This document shows, one piece after another, positions 16,475 through 24,834 of a stretch of DNA of 64,000 nt. The DNA comes from Actinoplanes subtropicus (GTDB taxonomy: Bacteria; Actinomycetota; Actinomycetes; Mycobacteriales; Micromonosporaceae). The notes beneath the pieces are model-generated. The model saw only the letters and a list, made by a program, of their open reading frames with translations, was not told the origin of the DNA and did not search any database. Made by a program: the position numbers and the translations under genes. The stretch is taken from contig NZ_JOJL01000039.1 in NCBI RefSeq assembly GCF_000721705.1, positions 1 through 64,000 on the forward strand, given 5' to 3'. Position 1 is the stretch's first letter; each line of letters opens with the position of its first letter.

Positions 16475-17197
16475 GTGCAGCTGACCGAGATGAGCGTCAT
16501 GGGCTTCCGGACGTCGGTCACCGTGTTCCGGCGGCCCGCCGGTGGGCTGCGCTGGGTGATCATCCCGACGATCCACATGGGGCACGCCGACTACTACTGG
16601 GCGATCTGGCAGCGGCTGCGCTCCTGCTCCGCGGTCGTCGCCGAGATATGGGACGGCCCTAGTTCGACCGGCTTGATGTTCGCCAACGCGATGCGCCTGG
16701 CCCGTCAGCGAGCCAGCCGTGACCTGGTGCCTCAGGACATCGACTACGGCGCCCTCGGCGTCCCGATCATCTTCCCCGACGACTACCTGGCGCCGGACGC
16801 TGACCCGGACCGCCGGATGTCCCGCGCGGAAAAGGTGACCGCGACCGTGATGACGCCGATCCTCGCGCTGCACATGGCCCTCACCGGCGACGGTGACTGG
16901 TTCGGCAACAACCCGCTCGACATCCATGACCTCACCGAGGTCCCGCGCGACGCCGGCGACCGTAAACGGGAGGAACTGCTGCTCGGCGTGCTGCGGGAGA
17001 TCGACGCCGAGTTCGCCGCCGAGGACACGGAGGTTGCGGTCGTTTTCGGGGCGTTGCACATGCCGACCGTCGTCCGGGAACTGACCGGGAAGCTCGGTTA
17101 TCGAGTGATGCCCGGCGCACGGTGGCTGACCGCGATCGACTACGACGAGGCGCCACACCTGCGCAAGCCGACGCTGGACGGGTGGATGGACTGGTAG
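16475..17197 (+). CDS. TraB/PrgY (GumN/TIKI-like) family protein
   Basis: A 240-aa protein. The N-terminal strand VIIPTIHMGHADYYW carries a His pair, followed by SAVVAEIWDG. Near the C-terminus is VVFGALHMPTVVREL. This pair of His motifs with an intervening Glu is the pattern of the TraB/GumN erythromycin esterase-like/TIKI fold. A metal-dependent hydrolase role is plausible but unproven. No membrane segment is present. GTG 16475 (MQLTEMSV) is taken as the start; ATG 16490 is an alternative. Confidence 0.55.
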   Translation: MQLTEMSVMGFRTSVTVFRRPAGGLRWVIIPTIHMGHADYYWAIWQRLRSCSAVVAEIWDGPSSTGLMFANAMRLARQRASRDLVPQDIDYGALGVPIIFPDDYLAPDADPDRRMSRAEKVTATVMTPILALHMALTGDGDWFGNNPLDIHDLTEVPRDAGDRKREELLLGVLREIDAEFAAEDTEVAVVFGALHMPTVVRELTGKLGYRVMPGARWLTAIDYDEAPHLRKPTLDGWMDW

Positions 17198-17254
17198 TCC
17201 AGCGCGTTCGAAAACCCCTGTCGCCGCGGGTCCCCGACGCATAGCGTCGCGCTC

Positions 17255-18199
17255 ATGGCCGACGGCGACTGGAGGGATGGCGGGTTCCGGGAGCGGCGGC
17301 CCTCCGCGGAGACCCTCGCGTGGGTTGCGGCGTCGATGGGTCGGGGCAGTCGCGTCGTCGGCTACCGCCGGCTGACCGGGGGCGTCTGTTCCGCCGTGAA
17401 TCGGCTGACCGTCGAACAACGTGGGCGGCGGACGTTCGTCGTACTGCGGCAGTACCCGGCTGGGCTCGGCCTGCAGCGGAGTTTGGCGCGGGAGATCGCC
17501 AACCTTGGGGTGGTGGCGGGAAGTGGGCTCCCGGCGCCGAGCGTCCTGGCTGCCGATGTTGCTGGTGCTGCGACCGGGGGCGCGCCATCGTTGCTGATGA
17601 CGCGGTTGCCGGGGCATGTCGACCTCAGTCCGGTGGAACCGCGGTCGTGGCTGACGAGGATCGCGGAGACTGCGGTACTGCTGCATTCCCTCGATCTGCC
17701 GGCGAAGACGTTCAGGCCGTGGACGGATTCTTGGATCGCTCCTCGGGACGGGTTCCGGGTGCCGGCCGGCGCACAGAAGCCGGCGGTGTGGAAGGCGGCG
17801 TTCGGTGTCATGGCGGCGCCGCCGCCGAAGGACACTGCTGTCTTTCTGCACGGCGATTTCCTGCCGGTCAACCTGCTGTGGTCGTACGGGAGGATTACCG
17901 GGCTGACCGACTGGAACTCGATCCATCGGGGGTCGCGCGCGATTGACGTCGGGCACTGTCGGCGATACTTGGCGGCGCTCTACTCCCCCGACTGGTCGGA
18001 GCAGCTCGGGTCGCTCTATGAATCGATCGCCGGGGTGACTCTCGATCCGTGGTGGGACCTGTATGCCCTGCTGCACTATGACGACGGCGGGGCGAGGTGG
18101 ATCCGTGGGCAGGTCGCCGGGCGCCGGCCCGTCGACGTGCCCGGCATGACTTCCCGGGTCGAGGCCGCTGTCGAGGCAGCGTTAGGGCGTCTCGGATAG
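17255..18199 (+). CDS. Aminoglycoside phosphotransferase (APH)-family kinase
   Basis: A 314-aa kinase-fold protein. The catalytic loop FLHGDFLPVNLLW (His199, Asp201, Asn206) is intact. The metal-binding Asp follows in ITGLTDWNSI, where APH proteins often have IDW/IDF. An N-terminal RRLTGGVCSAVNRLTV replaces the P-loop. Such proteins phosphorylate small-molecule hydroxyls, and antibiotic resistance is only one possibility. Start ATG 17255. The 3' end overlaps the convergent membrane-protein gene by 18 bp. Confidence 0.82.
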   Translation: MADGDWRDGGFRERRPSAETLAWVAASMGRGSRVVGYRRLTGGVCSAVNRLTVEQRGRRTFVVLRQYPAGLGLQRSLAREIANLGVVAGSGLPAPSVLAADVAGAATGGAPSLLMTRLPGHVDLSPVEPRSWLTRIAETAVLLHSLDLPAKTFRPWTDSWIAPRDGFRVPAGAQKPAVWKAAFGVMAAPPPKDTAVFLHGDFLPVNLLWSYGRITGLTDWNSIHRGSRAIDVGHCRRYLAALYSPDWSEQLGSLYESIAGVTLDPWWDLYALLHYDDGGARWIRGQVAGRRPVDVPGMTSRVEAAVEAALGRLG

Positions 18200-19192
18200 G
18201 TGTTCCGGTGCCGGGGTCGGGTGGGCCGCGGCGGCGGCGAGGGCGCAGAGGACGAGGACGGCCACCGCGAAGACGCAGTTGCCGGCGAAGGCCAGCGGGT
18301 CGTTGTCGTGTTTGAACGCGGTCACGGAGAAGGCGGCCGCCGCATACGTCACGACCGCGCCCGTGGCGAGCGCGACCCGGTGCCGCCCGTTCCATCCGGC
18401 GTGCCGGGCGAGCCGGGCGACCACCAGCGCGGCGGTGGCGGCGATCGCGAGGACGGCGGCCACGCCGGGCCAGCCGGCCGGCAGCACGAAGTAGCCGCCG
18501 GAGACCACGAACGTGGCCACCGCGGCCACCCACGGACGCGGCACCCAGCCGGCCGACCGGACCGGGGCCACCCACGGGCGCGGCAGCGAGCCGGCCGAGC
18601 GGGCCGGGGACGGCCGCGGGAGCCGGAGCGCGACGGCGACCAGCATCGCCGCGACGAGCAGGACGCCGGCGGCTTGGGTCCATGACGTCTTGTACTGGCC
18701 GTTGTCGATGCTGAAGGACCGGATCAGCAGCCCGCCGAGGACGTAGATCACGGCGGTGACGGCGAGCCCGGCCCGGCCGAGCCAGGGCGTCGCGCGGTGG
18801 CGGCGGGCGAGCGACTCGGTCAGCACGATCGGGATCGTGATGCTCCAGACGGCGTGGTTGATCACGAACTGCAGCCCGTAGAAGGCGCTGAAGCCCAGCA
18901 CCGGGACGCGGGCGGCGGCGTAGTCGACCCCCTCGTAGGAGAGCGCGAACAGGGAGCCGTCGAAGATGCCCGGCTCCAGCACGCCGTACGCCAGACCGAG
19001 CACGAGGATCGCCGGCCAGCCCCGGCCGGTGCGCCGGGCGATCTCGCGGATCAGCAGGGCGCCGCCGCCGTACATCGGGGCCAGGAACGGAATCGCGGCG
19101 AGGTCGCGGATCGTGAGGTTGCCCAGAAGGTACTCACCGATCAGCGGCGCGAGCAGGGCGAGGCCGAGGGCGGCCAGGATACGGGTACGCAT
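18182..19192 (-). CDS. Polytopic integral membrane protein
   Basis: A 336-aa protein with about nine hydrophobic segments, starting at ATG 19192 (MRTRILAALGLALLAPLIGE). A conserved-looking loop, GGGALLIREIARRTGRGW, with Glu and Arg, resembles the motif area of CPBP-type intramembrane proteins, but the full CPBP signature is absent. A cytoplasmic loop contains a duplicated 14-residue unit (RSAGSLPRPWVAPV / RSAGWVPRPWVAAV), encoded by a 42-bp tandem duplication. Divergent from the M36 peptidase gene with an inverted repeat between. Function unknown. Confidence 0.65.
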   Translation of the reverse strand: MRTRILAALGLALLAPLIGEYLLGNLTIRDLAAIPFLAPMYGGGALLIREIARRTGRGWPAILVLGLAYGVLEPGIFDGSLFALSYEGVDYAAARVPVLGFSAFYGLQFVINHAVWSITIPIVLTESLARRHRATPWLGRAGLAVTAVIYVLGGLLIRSFSIDNGQYKTSWTQAAGVLLVAAMLVAVALRLPRPSPARSAGSLPRPWVAPVRSAGWVPRPWVAAVATFVVSGGYFVLPAGWPGVAAVLAIAATAALVVARLARHAGWNGRHRVALATGAVVTYAAAAFSVTAFKHDNDPLAFAGNCVFAVAVLVLCALAAAAAHPTPAPEHLSETP

Positions 19193-19234
19193 CACTGGAG
19201 CGTCGCCGCCTGGCCCCTCCCGCCGCGACGGCCA

Positions 19235-19257
19235 TTGGTCTAGCGCCCATAGACCAA
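19235..19257. promoter_or_regulatory. Inverted repeat in divergent promoter of M36 peptidase
   Basis: TTGGTCTA (19235-19242) and TAGACCAA (19250-19257) form a perfect 8-bp inverted repeat with a 7-bp spacer. It lies between the membrane protein start (19192) and the peptidase start (19313). It is an operator candidate, or a 5'-leader hairpin. Confidence 0.5.
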
Positions 19258-19312
19258 AGTAGACGCCGACGGACCGGTTGATACGTGTCGATCGTTTTGC
19301 CAGTCTGTCCGG

Positions 19313-22108
19313 ATGAGAAAGCATCTCAGACGTACCCTCGCCGGAGGCGTGGCGCTGGCCGTCGGCATCGTTCCGGCCGCGATCACCGCCGCCCCCGCCA
19401 CGGCCGCGCCACACCCGGCGCCCCCGACGGCGGCCACCGCAGCCCCCGACAACTACGACGCCCGGAACGATCCGGCGCTCGCCGTCCGGGCCGCCGCGCT
19501 CGCCGCCCGGCCCACCGTCCGCACGCTGCGCTCCCAGCTGGGCGACCAGGGCATCGTCGACCTCGACCCGCTGACCGGCACGCCCCGGCAGGTGGCCCGG
19601 CTGGACGGCTTCCTCACCGGCCCGTCCCGCAAGCCCGCCGTCGTGGTCGCCCGGGATTATCTCAAGGCGCACGCCGACCTGTTCGGCGTGGACCCGGCGA
19701 CGCTGCGGCTGCGCCGCGACTACGTGGACATCGACGGCACGCACCACCTGAGCTTCCTGCAGCGGGTCGGCGACGTGCCGGTCTTCGGCAACGGCATCCG
19801 GGCCGACGTGGCGAAGAACGGCGCGCTGATCCAGATGACCGGCTCGCCGGTGCGGCAGGTGCCCGCCTCCCTGGGCAGCGCCCGGATGACCGGCGCGCAG
19901 GCCCTGGACACCGCTCGCAGGGACGCCCGGGAGACCCGCCCGACCACCCGGGACAAGGCCGAGCTGGTCGCCTTCCCGACCGCGGGCGGCCTGCGTCTCG
20001 GCTACCAGACCCTGACCATGCAGACCGGTTACCTGCACGTCGTGGACGCGCAGACCGGGCGCGTGCTCTACCGGCAGAGCCTCACCCAGCACGACGCCGG
20101 GCCGGACGCGCTGGTCTGGGACAACTACCCGGGCGCGCCGGCCGGCGGCAAGCAGCGCCGGGTCTCGCTGTCGAAGTGGGTCACGCCGTACGCGACGAAC
20201 CTCACCGGCAACTCGTCGCACGTGTTCTCCGACCTGAACGACGACAACATCGCCAACCCGGGCGAAGAGGTGGGCCGGAGCTCGCCGGGCCACTTCACGT
20301 ACCCGCTGAAGAAGTTCACCGGCGACCTGTGCACGGCCCAGTTCCAGTGCACGTGGGACCCGTTCAAGGCGTTCTCCTGGCAGGACAACCGGGCGATGGA
20401 CGCCGTACAGCTGCTGTATTTCACCTCCGTCTTCCACGACCACCTGCAGGCCGCGCCGATCGGCTTCACCCGGGCCGCCGGTAACTTCGAGACCCGCGAC
20501 GGCGACCCCGTCCAGGTGAACGACCTCGACGGGGCGAACACCGACAACGGCTTCCCGGACGCGAACCACGTCGACAACGCGAACATGTCGACCCCGCCGG
20601 ACGGCACCTCGCCGACGATGCAGATGTACCTGCAGCCGGCCCCGAACACGCCGACCGCGGACGACCCGTACGTGCCCTCGGATGTCGGCAACGAGGCGTC
20701 CTCGGTCTACCACGAGTACACCCACGGCCTGTCCAACCGCCTCGTGGTGGACGCGGCCGGGGTCTCCACGCTGAACGGGCCGCAGTCGGGGGCGATGGGT
20801 GAGGCGTGGAGCGACTGGTACGCCTACGACTACCTGCAGAGCGCCGGGCTGGAGAAGGACACCGCCAAGCCGGGCGAGCTGGTCATCTTCGAGTATTCGA
20901 CGGCCGGCGCGAACACCATCCGGACCCAGCCACTGGACTGCCCGGTCGGCGCCTCGGCGACGGTCTGCCCCGGCACGCCGACCGCGGGGCCGGGCGGTTA
21001 CACGTACGGTGACTTCGGGAAGATCTCCCGGCGCGGCCCGGAAGTGCACGCGGACGGTGAGATCTGGGCGGAGACGCTCTGGGATCTGCGCACCGCGCTC
21101 GGCTACAAGCTGGCCGAGTCGCTGGTCACCCGGGCGATGGAGTTGTCGCCGGCCGATCCGTCCTACTTGGACATGCGCAACTCGATCCTGATGGCCGACA
21201 AGGTGGTGGACGGCGGCCGGCACCAGAATGCCATCTGGAAGGTCTTCGCGCACCGCGGCATGGGCTTCTTCGCCGCGGCGGCGGACGGCTCGGACACCGC
21301 GCCGGTCGAGGACTTCTCGCTGCCGCCCGCGCCGCACTCGCCGAAGAGCTCGATCGCCGGCACGGTCACCGACCGCGGCACCGGTAAGCCGGCCGCGGGC
21401 GTCGCGATCACCTTCGGCGGCCACGCCTCCGGATTCGCGGGCTCCTACGCCGCGGTCACCGACAGCAAGGGCAAATACCAGATCAACGACATCTTCCCGG
21501 GTACGTATCAAAGAGTCGCCGCCGGCGGGGCCGGGTTCGAGAGCCAGATCCAGACGGTCACCGTGACCCGGAAACCGGCCACGGTCGACTGGTCGGTCCG
21601 CCGCGACTGGGCCGCGTCCCTGGGCGGCGCCCAGATCGCCGCGTTCAACGGCGACGACAACACCGGCTTCGGCTGCGGCCCGGGCCAGGCGATCGACATG
21701 TCGCAGGGCACCGGCTGGAGCTCCGACGCGGTGCTCACCAGTGGCACGGCGATCGAGCCCCGGTTCGTCACCGTCCAGCTGCCGGTCGCGGTCAACCTGA
21801 GCTCGATCGAGATCAACCCGACCGGCAACTGCGGCGACGACCCGAGCTCCTCGGCCGGCGACTACCGGGTGGAGACCTCACCGGACGGCGCCGCGTGGAC
21901 CGTGGCGGCGAGCGGCCACTTCGGCACCGCCAATCGCGACCGGATGAACCCGGTGGCGCTCTCCGCCGGCACGGCCGGGGTGAAGTTCGTCCGCTACACG
22001 ATCCTAGGCAGCCAGGTCGCCGACTCGGGCGGCACCTGCCCGAGCCAGCTCAGCGGCTGCGGCTTCGTCGACACCGTCGAGATCGGGGCGTACGGCGCTC
22101 CGGCCTGA
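19313..22108 (+). CDS. Secreted M36-family (fungalysin) zinc metallopeptidase
   Basis: A 931-aa exoenzyme. The Sec signal peptide (RKHLRRTLAGGVALAVGIV, cleaved near TAAPATAAPH) is followed by an FTP/propeptide-like inhibitory region to about residue 240. The catalytic domain has HEYTH (His467, Glu468, His471) and downstream Glu497 in GEAWSDWYAYD, which match the M36 zinc site. C-terminal modules are a carboxypeptidase-regulatory-like fold (GTVTDRGTGKPAAGVAITF, about 680-760) and an F5/8 type C-like domain to the end. It should degrade extracellular protein. A hairpin terminator follows. Confidence 0.9.
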   Translation: MRKHLRRTLAGGVALAVGIVPAAITAAPATAAPHPAPPTAATAAPDNYDARNDPALAVRAAALAARPTVRTLRSQLGDQGIVDLDPLTGTPRQVARLDGFLTGPSRKPAVVVARDYLKAHADLFGVDPATLRLRRDYVDIDGTHHLSFLQRVGDVPVFGNGIRADVAKNGALIQMTGSPVRQVPASLGSARMTGAQALDTARRDARETRPTTRDKAELVAFPTAGGLRLGYQTLTMQTGYLHVVDAQTGRVLYRQSLTQHDAGPDALVWDNYPGAPAGGKQRRVSLSKWVTPYATNLTGNSSHVFSDLNDDNIANPGEEVGRSSPGHFTYPLKKFTGDLCTAQFQCTWDPFKAFSWQDNRAMDAVQLLYFTSVFHDHLQAAPIGFTRAAGNFETRDGDPVQVNDLDGANTDNGFPDANHVDNANMSTPPDGTSPTMQMYLQPAPNTPTADDPYVPSDVGNEASSVYHEYTHGLSNRLVVDAAGVSTLNGPQSGAMGEAWSDWYAYDYLQSAGLEKDTAKPGELVIFEYSTAGANTIRTQPLDCPVGASATVCPGTPTAGPGGYTYGDFGKISRRGPEVHADGEIWAETLWDLRTALGYKLAESLVTRAMELSPADPSYLDMRNSILMADKVVDGGRHQNAIWKVFAHRGMGFFAAAADGSDTAPVEDFSLPPAPHSPKSSIAGTVTDRGTGKPAAGVAITFGGHASGFAGSYAAVTDSKGKYQINDIFPGTYQRVAAGGAGFESQIQTVTVTRKPATVDWSVRRDWAASLGGAQIAAFNGDDNTGFGCGPGQAIDMSQGTGWSSDAVLTSGTAIEPRFVTVQLPVAVNLSSIEINPTGNCGDDPSSSAGDYRVETSPDGAAWTVAASGHFGTANRDRMNPVALSAGTAGVKFVRYTILGSQVADSGGTCPSQLSGCGFVDTVEIGAYGAPA

Positions 22109-22113
22109 CACCA

Positions 22114-22145
22114 CGGGCCTCGCCGGGTCACTCCGGCGGGGCCCG
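22114..22145. terminator. Bidirectional hairpin terminator
   Basis: A 13-bp stem (22114-22126 with 22133-22145, one G-U wobble in the plus RNA) around a six-base loop lies between two converging stops. There is no U-tract, as is common in high-GC actinomycetes. It would serve both the M36 peptidase and the TMEM175-like gene. Confidence 0.6.
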
Positions 22146-22147
22146 GC

Positions 22148-22777
22148 TCACCCGGCCGCGGCGTTCTCCCGGGCCTCGAGAACGCGCACCACGCGGTCGA
22201 TGCGGCGGTCCGGGACGACCCAGAGCACCACGACCGCGCCGTAGCAGACCATCGCGATGATCGCGCCGAGGTGGCCGCCCCGATCGATCAGCAGCGCGGC
22301 CAGGACGCCGGCCAGGTTGACCGCGGCCGACACCTTGCCCTTCACGTCCGAGCCGACCGCCTCGCGCAGCGGCGAGTCCGCACCCTGCTGCCGGATGATG
22401 ACCGTCTGCAGCACGACGTACGCCAGGCCAGCGGCCAGCAGGTTCACCCCGTACACCAGCACCGGGGTTTGCGCGAAGCGCGTCTGTTCGACCCAGCTGG
22501 TGGTGAACGGGAAGAGCGACAGGCAGAACAACAGCCCGAGGTTGGCCCAGAGCACGCCGCCGCCGATCCGATGCACCAGATGGAACATGTGGTGGTGGTT
22601 GTTCCAGTAGATGCCGACGTAGAGAAAGCTCAGCAGGTACGTGAGCAGCCCGGCCCCGCTGCCGCGCACCAGGGCGGCGAGGTCGTCGCCGTCCGGCGGC
22701 CGCAACTCCAGCACCATGATCGTGATGATGATGGCCAGCACGCCATCGCTGAAGGCCTCCAGCCGGCTGGTCCGCAT
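22148..22777 (-). CDS. TMEM175/DUF1211-family membrane protein
   Basis: A 209-aa protein starting at ATG 22777. Its first helix carries the family signature RLEAFSDGVLAIIITIMVLE (FSDG motif). Further helices include YLLSFLYVGIYWNNHHHMFH, whose WxNHH is also typical. Prokaryotic TMEM175 proteins form K+-selective channels as tetramers. The sequence supports membership, but channel activity is inferred. A second member is encoded at 45402-46073. A GGGAGG-like site precedes the start. Confidence 0.8.
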   Translation of the reverse strand: MRTSRLEAFSDGVLAIIITIMVLELRPPDGDDLAALVRGSGAGLLTYLLSFLYVGIYWNNHHHMFHLVHRIGGGVLWANLGLLFCLSLFPFTTSWVEQTRFAQTPVLVYGVNLLAAGLAYVVLQTVIIRQQGADSPLREAVGSDVKGKVSAAVNLAGVLAALLIDRGGHLGAIIAMVCYGAVVVLWVVPDRRIDRVVRVLEARENAAAG

Positions 22778-22861
22778 CGCGCCCGCCCTCCCGTTCGCCA
22801 AGCCCGTCGCTGAGCTAGACCGGACAGCGCGCCGTTTTGTGACCGGATAGGGTCGCCGATC

Positions 22862-23491
22862 GTGGCCAGCGCTTACGACGACTTCGCCGAGACGTACTCG
22901 GAAATGTTCCGGGACTCGCTGCGGGACAGGCCGCTCGACCGCGCGATCCTGAACGCCTTCGCCGAGGTCGCCCGGACCGCCGGGGACGGCCGGGTCGCCG
23001 ACGTGGGGTGCGGGCCCGGGCACATCACCGCGTACCTGCGCGATCTGGGGCTGACCGCGTTCGGCGTCGACGCCTCGCCCACGATGATCGAGCTGGCCCG
23101 GCGGACCTGTCCGGGCCTGCGCTTCGACGTGGGCTCGATGGCCGCGCTGGAGATCGCCGACGGCACGCTGGGCGGGGTGCTCTCCCGCTGGTCGATCATC
23201 CACACCCCGCCGCCGGAGGTGCCCGCGATCCTGAAGGAGTTCCGCCGGGTGCTGGCGCCCGGCGGCCACCTGCTGATCTGCTTCTCGGCGACCGACGGTC
23301 CGGCCCCTCCGACGCAGGTCTTCGACCACACCGTCGCGCCGGCCCACCGGTGGTGGCCCGACCACCTGGCCGGGCTGCTGCGCGACTGCGGGCTGACCGA
23401 GGTGGCCCGGCTGGTGCGCGAACCCGAGCCCACCGACAAACGCCAATTCCAGGAGGTTCAGCTGCTGGCCCGGCTACCATCACCGGCGTGA
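22862..23491 (+). CDS. Class I SAM-dependent methyltransferase
   Basis: A 209-aa methyltransferase. Motif I is VADVGCGPGHITAYL (about residues 44-58) and motif II is FGVDASPTMIELARR. The post-motif SRWSIIHTPPPEVPAIL and the VLAPGGHLLICF strand are also clear. The start GTG at 22862 gives MASAYDDFAETY. Its stop overlaps the GTG of the next gene, so these are co-translated. The substrate is unknown. It is the first of three overlapping plus-strand genes (22862-24506). Confidence 0.82.
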   Translation: MASAYDDFAETYSEMFRDSLRDRPLDRAILNAFAEVARTAGDGRVADVGCGPGHITAYLRDLGLTAFGVDASPTMIELARRTCPGLRFDVGSMAALEIADGTLGGVLSRWSIIHTPPPEVPAILKEFRRVLAPGGHLLICFSATDGPAPPTQVFDHTVAPAHRWWPDHLAGLLRDCGLTEVARLVREPEPTDKRQFQEVQLLARLPSPA

Positions 23492-23907
23492 ATGAGCAGA
23501 TGTGGCACCTCGCCTCCGGAACGTCGCTCGTCATCCGCGCCGATTTCGCCCACCCGGAGGCCTGGGAGCGGCTCCGATCGGCGATCGCCGAGCCGTCGCC
23601 CTGGGACGGGTTCGTGGCCTACGTCGAGGTCGTCGACGACCCGGCGGACGAGGGGCTCACGGCCGCCCGGCTGGTCGAGACGGCGCCGCCCGGGACGGAC
23701 CAGAGCTTCGCCTTCCTCGTCGACACCGTGACGCTGACCCATCCGGACCAGCCGGTCCTGGTGGTCAACCTCCGCGACGGCGATACGTTCCGCGTCGTTC
23801 CACCGGAGATGTGGTCGGTGCAGAACAACCTCTCGATCTCGAACATGGATTGGGCGGAGTTCGCGGGGAGTGTCGACGACGACGGCGTCTTCCGCGGCTT
23901 CGCGTGA
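23488..23907 (+). CDS. DUF6924-like protein
   Basis: A 139-aa protein beginning at GTG 23488, which overlaps the methyltransferase stop (GTGA). The N-terminal pattern SLVIRADFAHPEAWERL and the later DPADEGLTAARLVE resemble DUF6924 proteins of actinomycetes, which have LVIRTDFSD and D..F.GLT. No catalytic motif is apparent. Function unknown. Its own stop overlaps the next GTG. Confidence 0.6.
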   Translation: MNEQMWHLASGTSLVIRADFAHPEAWERLRSAIAEPSPWDGFVAYVEVVDDPADEGLTAARLVETAPPGTDQSFAFLVDTVTLTHPDQPVLVVNLRDGDTFRVVPPEMWSVQNNLSISNMDWAEFAGSVDDDGVFRGFA

Positions 23908-24506
23908 CCATGCGGATCCTCGGTGACAGCAGCGAGGAGGAGATGGTCGCCTGCTTCCTCCTCGGCGAGCTGACCAGCGCGCGGTTCGGTGCCGGGACCC
24001 GGCGTGCGCTGGCCGGGGCCGGGCGATCCGAGCACCTGCTGACCGAGGCGGACCTGACCGACCCGGCCGCCAACCGGGCCCGGCGTTCCGTGCTGGCGGC
24101 CACCCGCGGGTACGGCGAGAACCGGGACGTGTTCGAGGACTTCCCCGGCCGGGTCCGGTGGGTCCGGGCGGTGCTGACGCCGGGTGAGCTGGCCCGGGTG
24201 CGGTACATCGAGTATTCGTACTGGAACGAGCTGTCCGGCGGCAGCCGGCTGCCGGGCGACGCGGCCGATCGCATCCGGGCCGGGGTACGGGTCTTCGACG
24301 TGCCGAACGACAGGTTCCTCGCGGCGGAGCGCGCCGTCCGGCAGGGGGAGCGCTTCCGGCCGCTCATCCTGGCCGGGCCGAAGCCGGAAGCGCTCGTCTG
24401 CCTGGAGGGACATCTCCGATTGACCGGGTACGCGCTGGCGGGGTTCCCGGTCGAGGTGGAGTGCCTGGTGGGGACGGATCCGGCGCTGGACCGCTGGGCA
24501 CAGTGA
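23904..24506 (+). CDS. Hypothetical protein
   Basis: About 198-200 aa from GTG 23904 (overlapping the previous stop) or ATG 23910 (MRILGDSSEEEMVACFL). Distinctive segments are NRDVFEDFPGRVRW, YIEYSYWNELSGGSRLP and FRPLILAGPKPEALVCLEGH. No recognised domain, signal or membrane segment. The triple overlap with DUF6924 and methyltransferase genes argues for a shared process, but none can be named. Confidence 0.6.
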   Translation: MTMRILGDSSEEEMVACFLLGELTSARFGAGTRRALAGAGRSEHLLTEADLTDPAANRARRSVLAATRGYGENRDVFEDFPGRVRWVRAVLTPGELARVRYIEYSYWNELSGGSRLPGDAADRIRAGVRVFDVPNDRFLAAERAVRQGERFRPLILAGPKPEALVCLEGHLRLTGYALAGFPVEVECLVGTDPALDRWAQ

Positions 24507-24658
24507 TGCTCCGATGCTCGTCCGATGGTATCGACGCTCCACGACAACCTCGATGCGACGGATCAGCGGCCAAGGAACAGACGGCCAGCCTGCCATGCCG
24601 TGCCCGGCGGCGACGAGGAATTCGGTACGGCTCGGGCTCGGCCGACGTGGCGAGCGGC

Positions 24659-24831
24659 TCAGGCGATGAGCGTCGTCTTCGGGCGCAGGATGCAGAACTC
24701 GTTGCCTTCGGGGTCGGCGAGCACGGTCCAGCTCTCCGCGCCGGTCTGGCCGATGTCGATGCGGCGGGCGCCGAGCGCGATGATGCGCTCGATCTCGGCC
24801 TCGCGGTCGTCCGGGCCGGGGTTGAGTCGAG
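24659..24831 (-). pseudogene. VOC/glyoxalase-like C-terminal remnant
   Basis: About 57 in-frame codons run from LNPGPDDREAEIERIIALGA through TVLADPEGNEFCIL to KTTLIA and a stop. This is the last beta-alpha-beta module of a vicinal-oxygen-chelate protein (DPEGNEFCIL is diagnostic). The first half is absent: an in-frame TGA lies four codons upstream of the recognisable part. The break falls beside the 3' end of the next methyltransferase gene, suggesting a deletion or insertion boundary there. Confidence 0.55.
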
Positions 24832-24834
24832 GTG

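Noticed and set aside
18182..21511. A 1109-codon minus-strand open frame extending the membrane protein across the M36 gene
   Set aside because: Only the last 336 residues are protein-like. The rest is antisense to the peptidase, and a good ATG exists at 19192.
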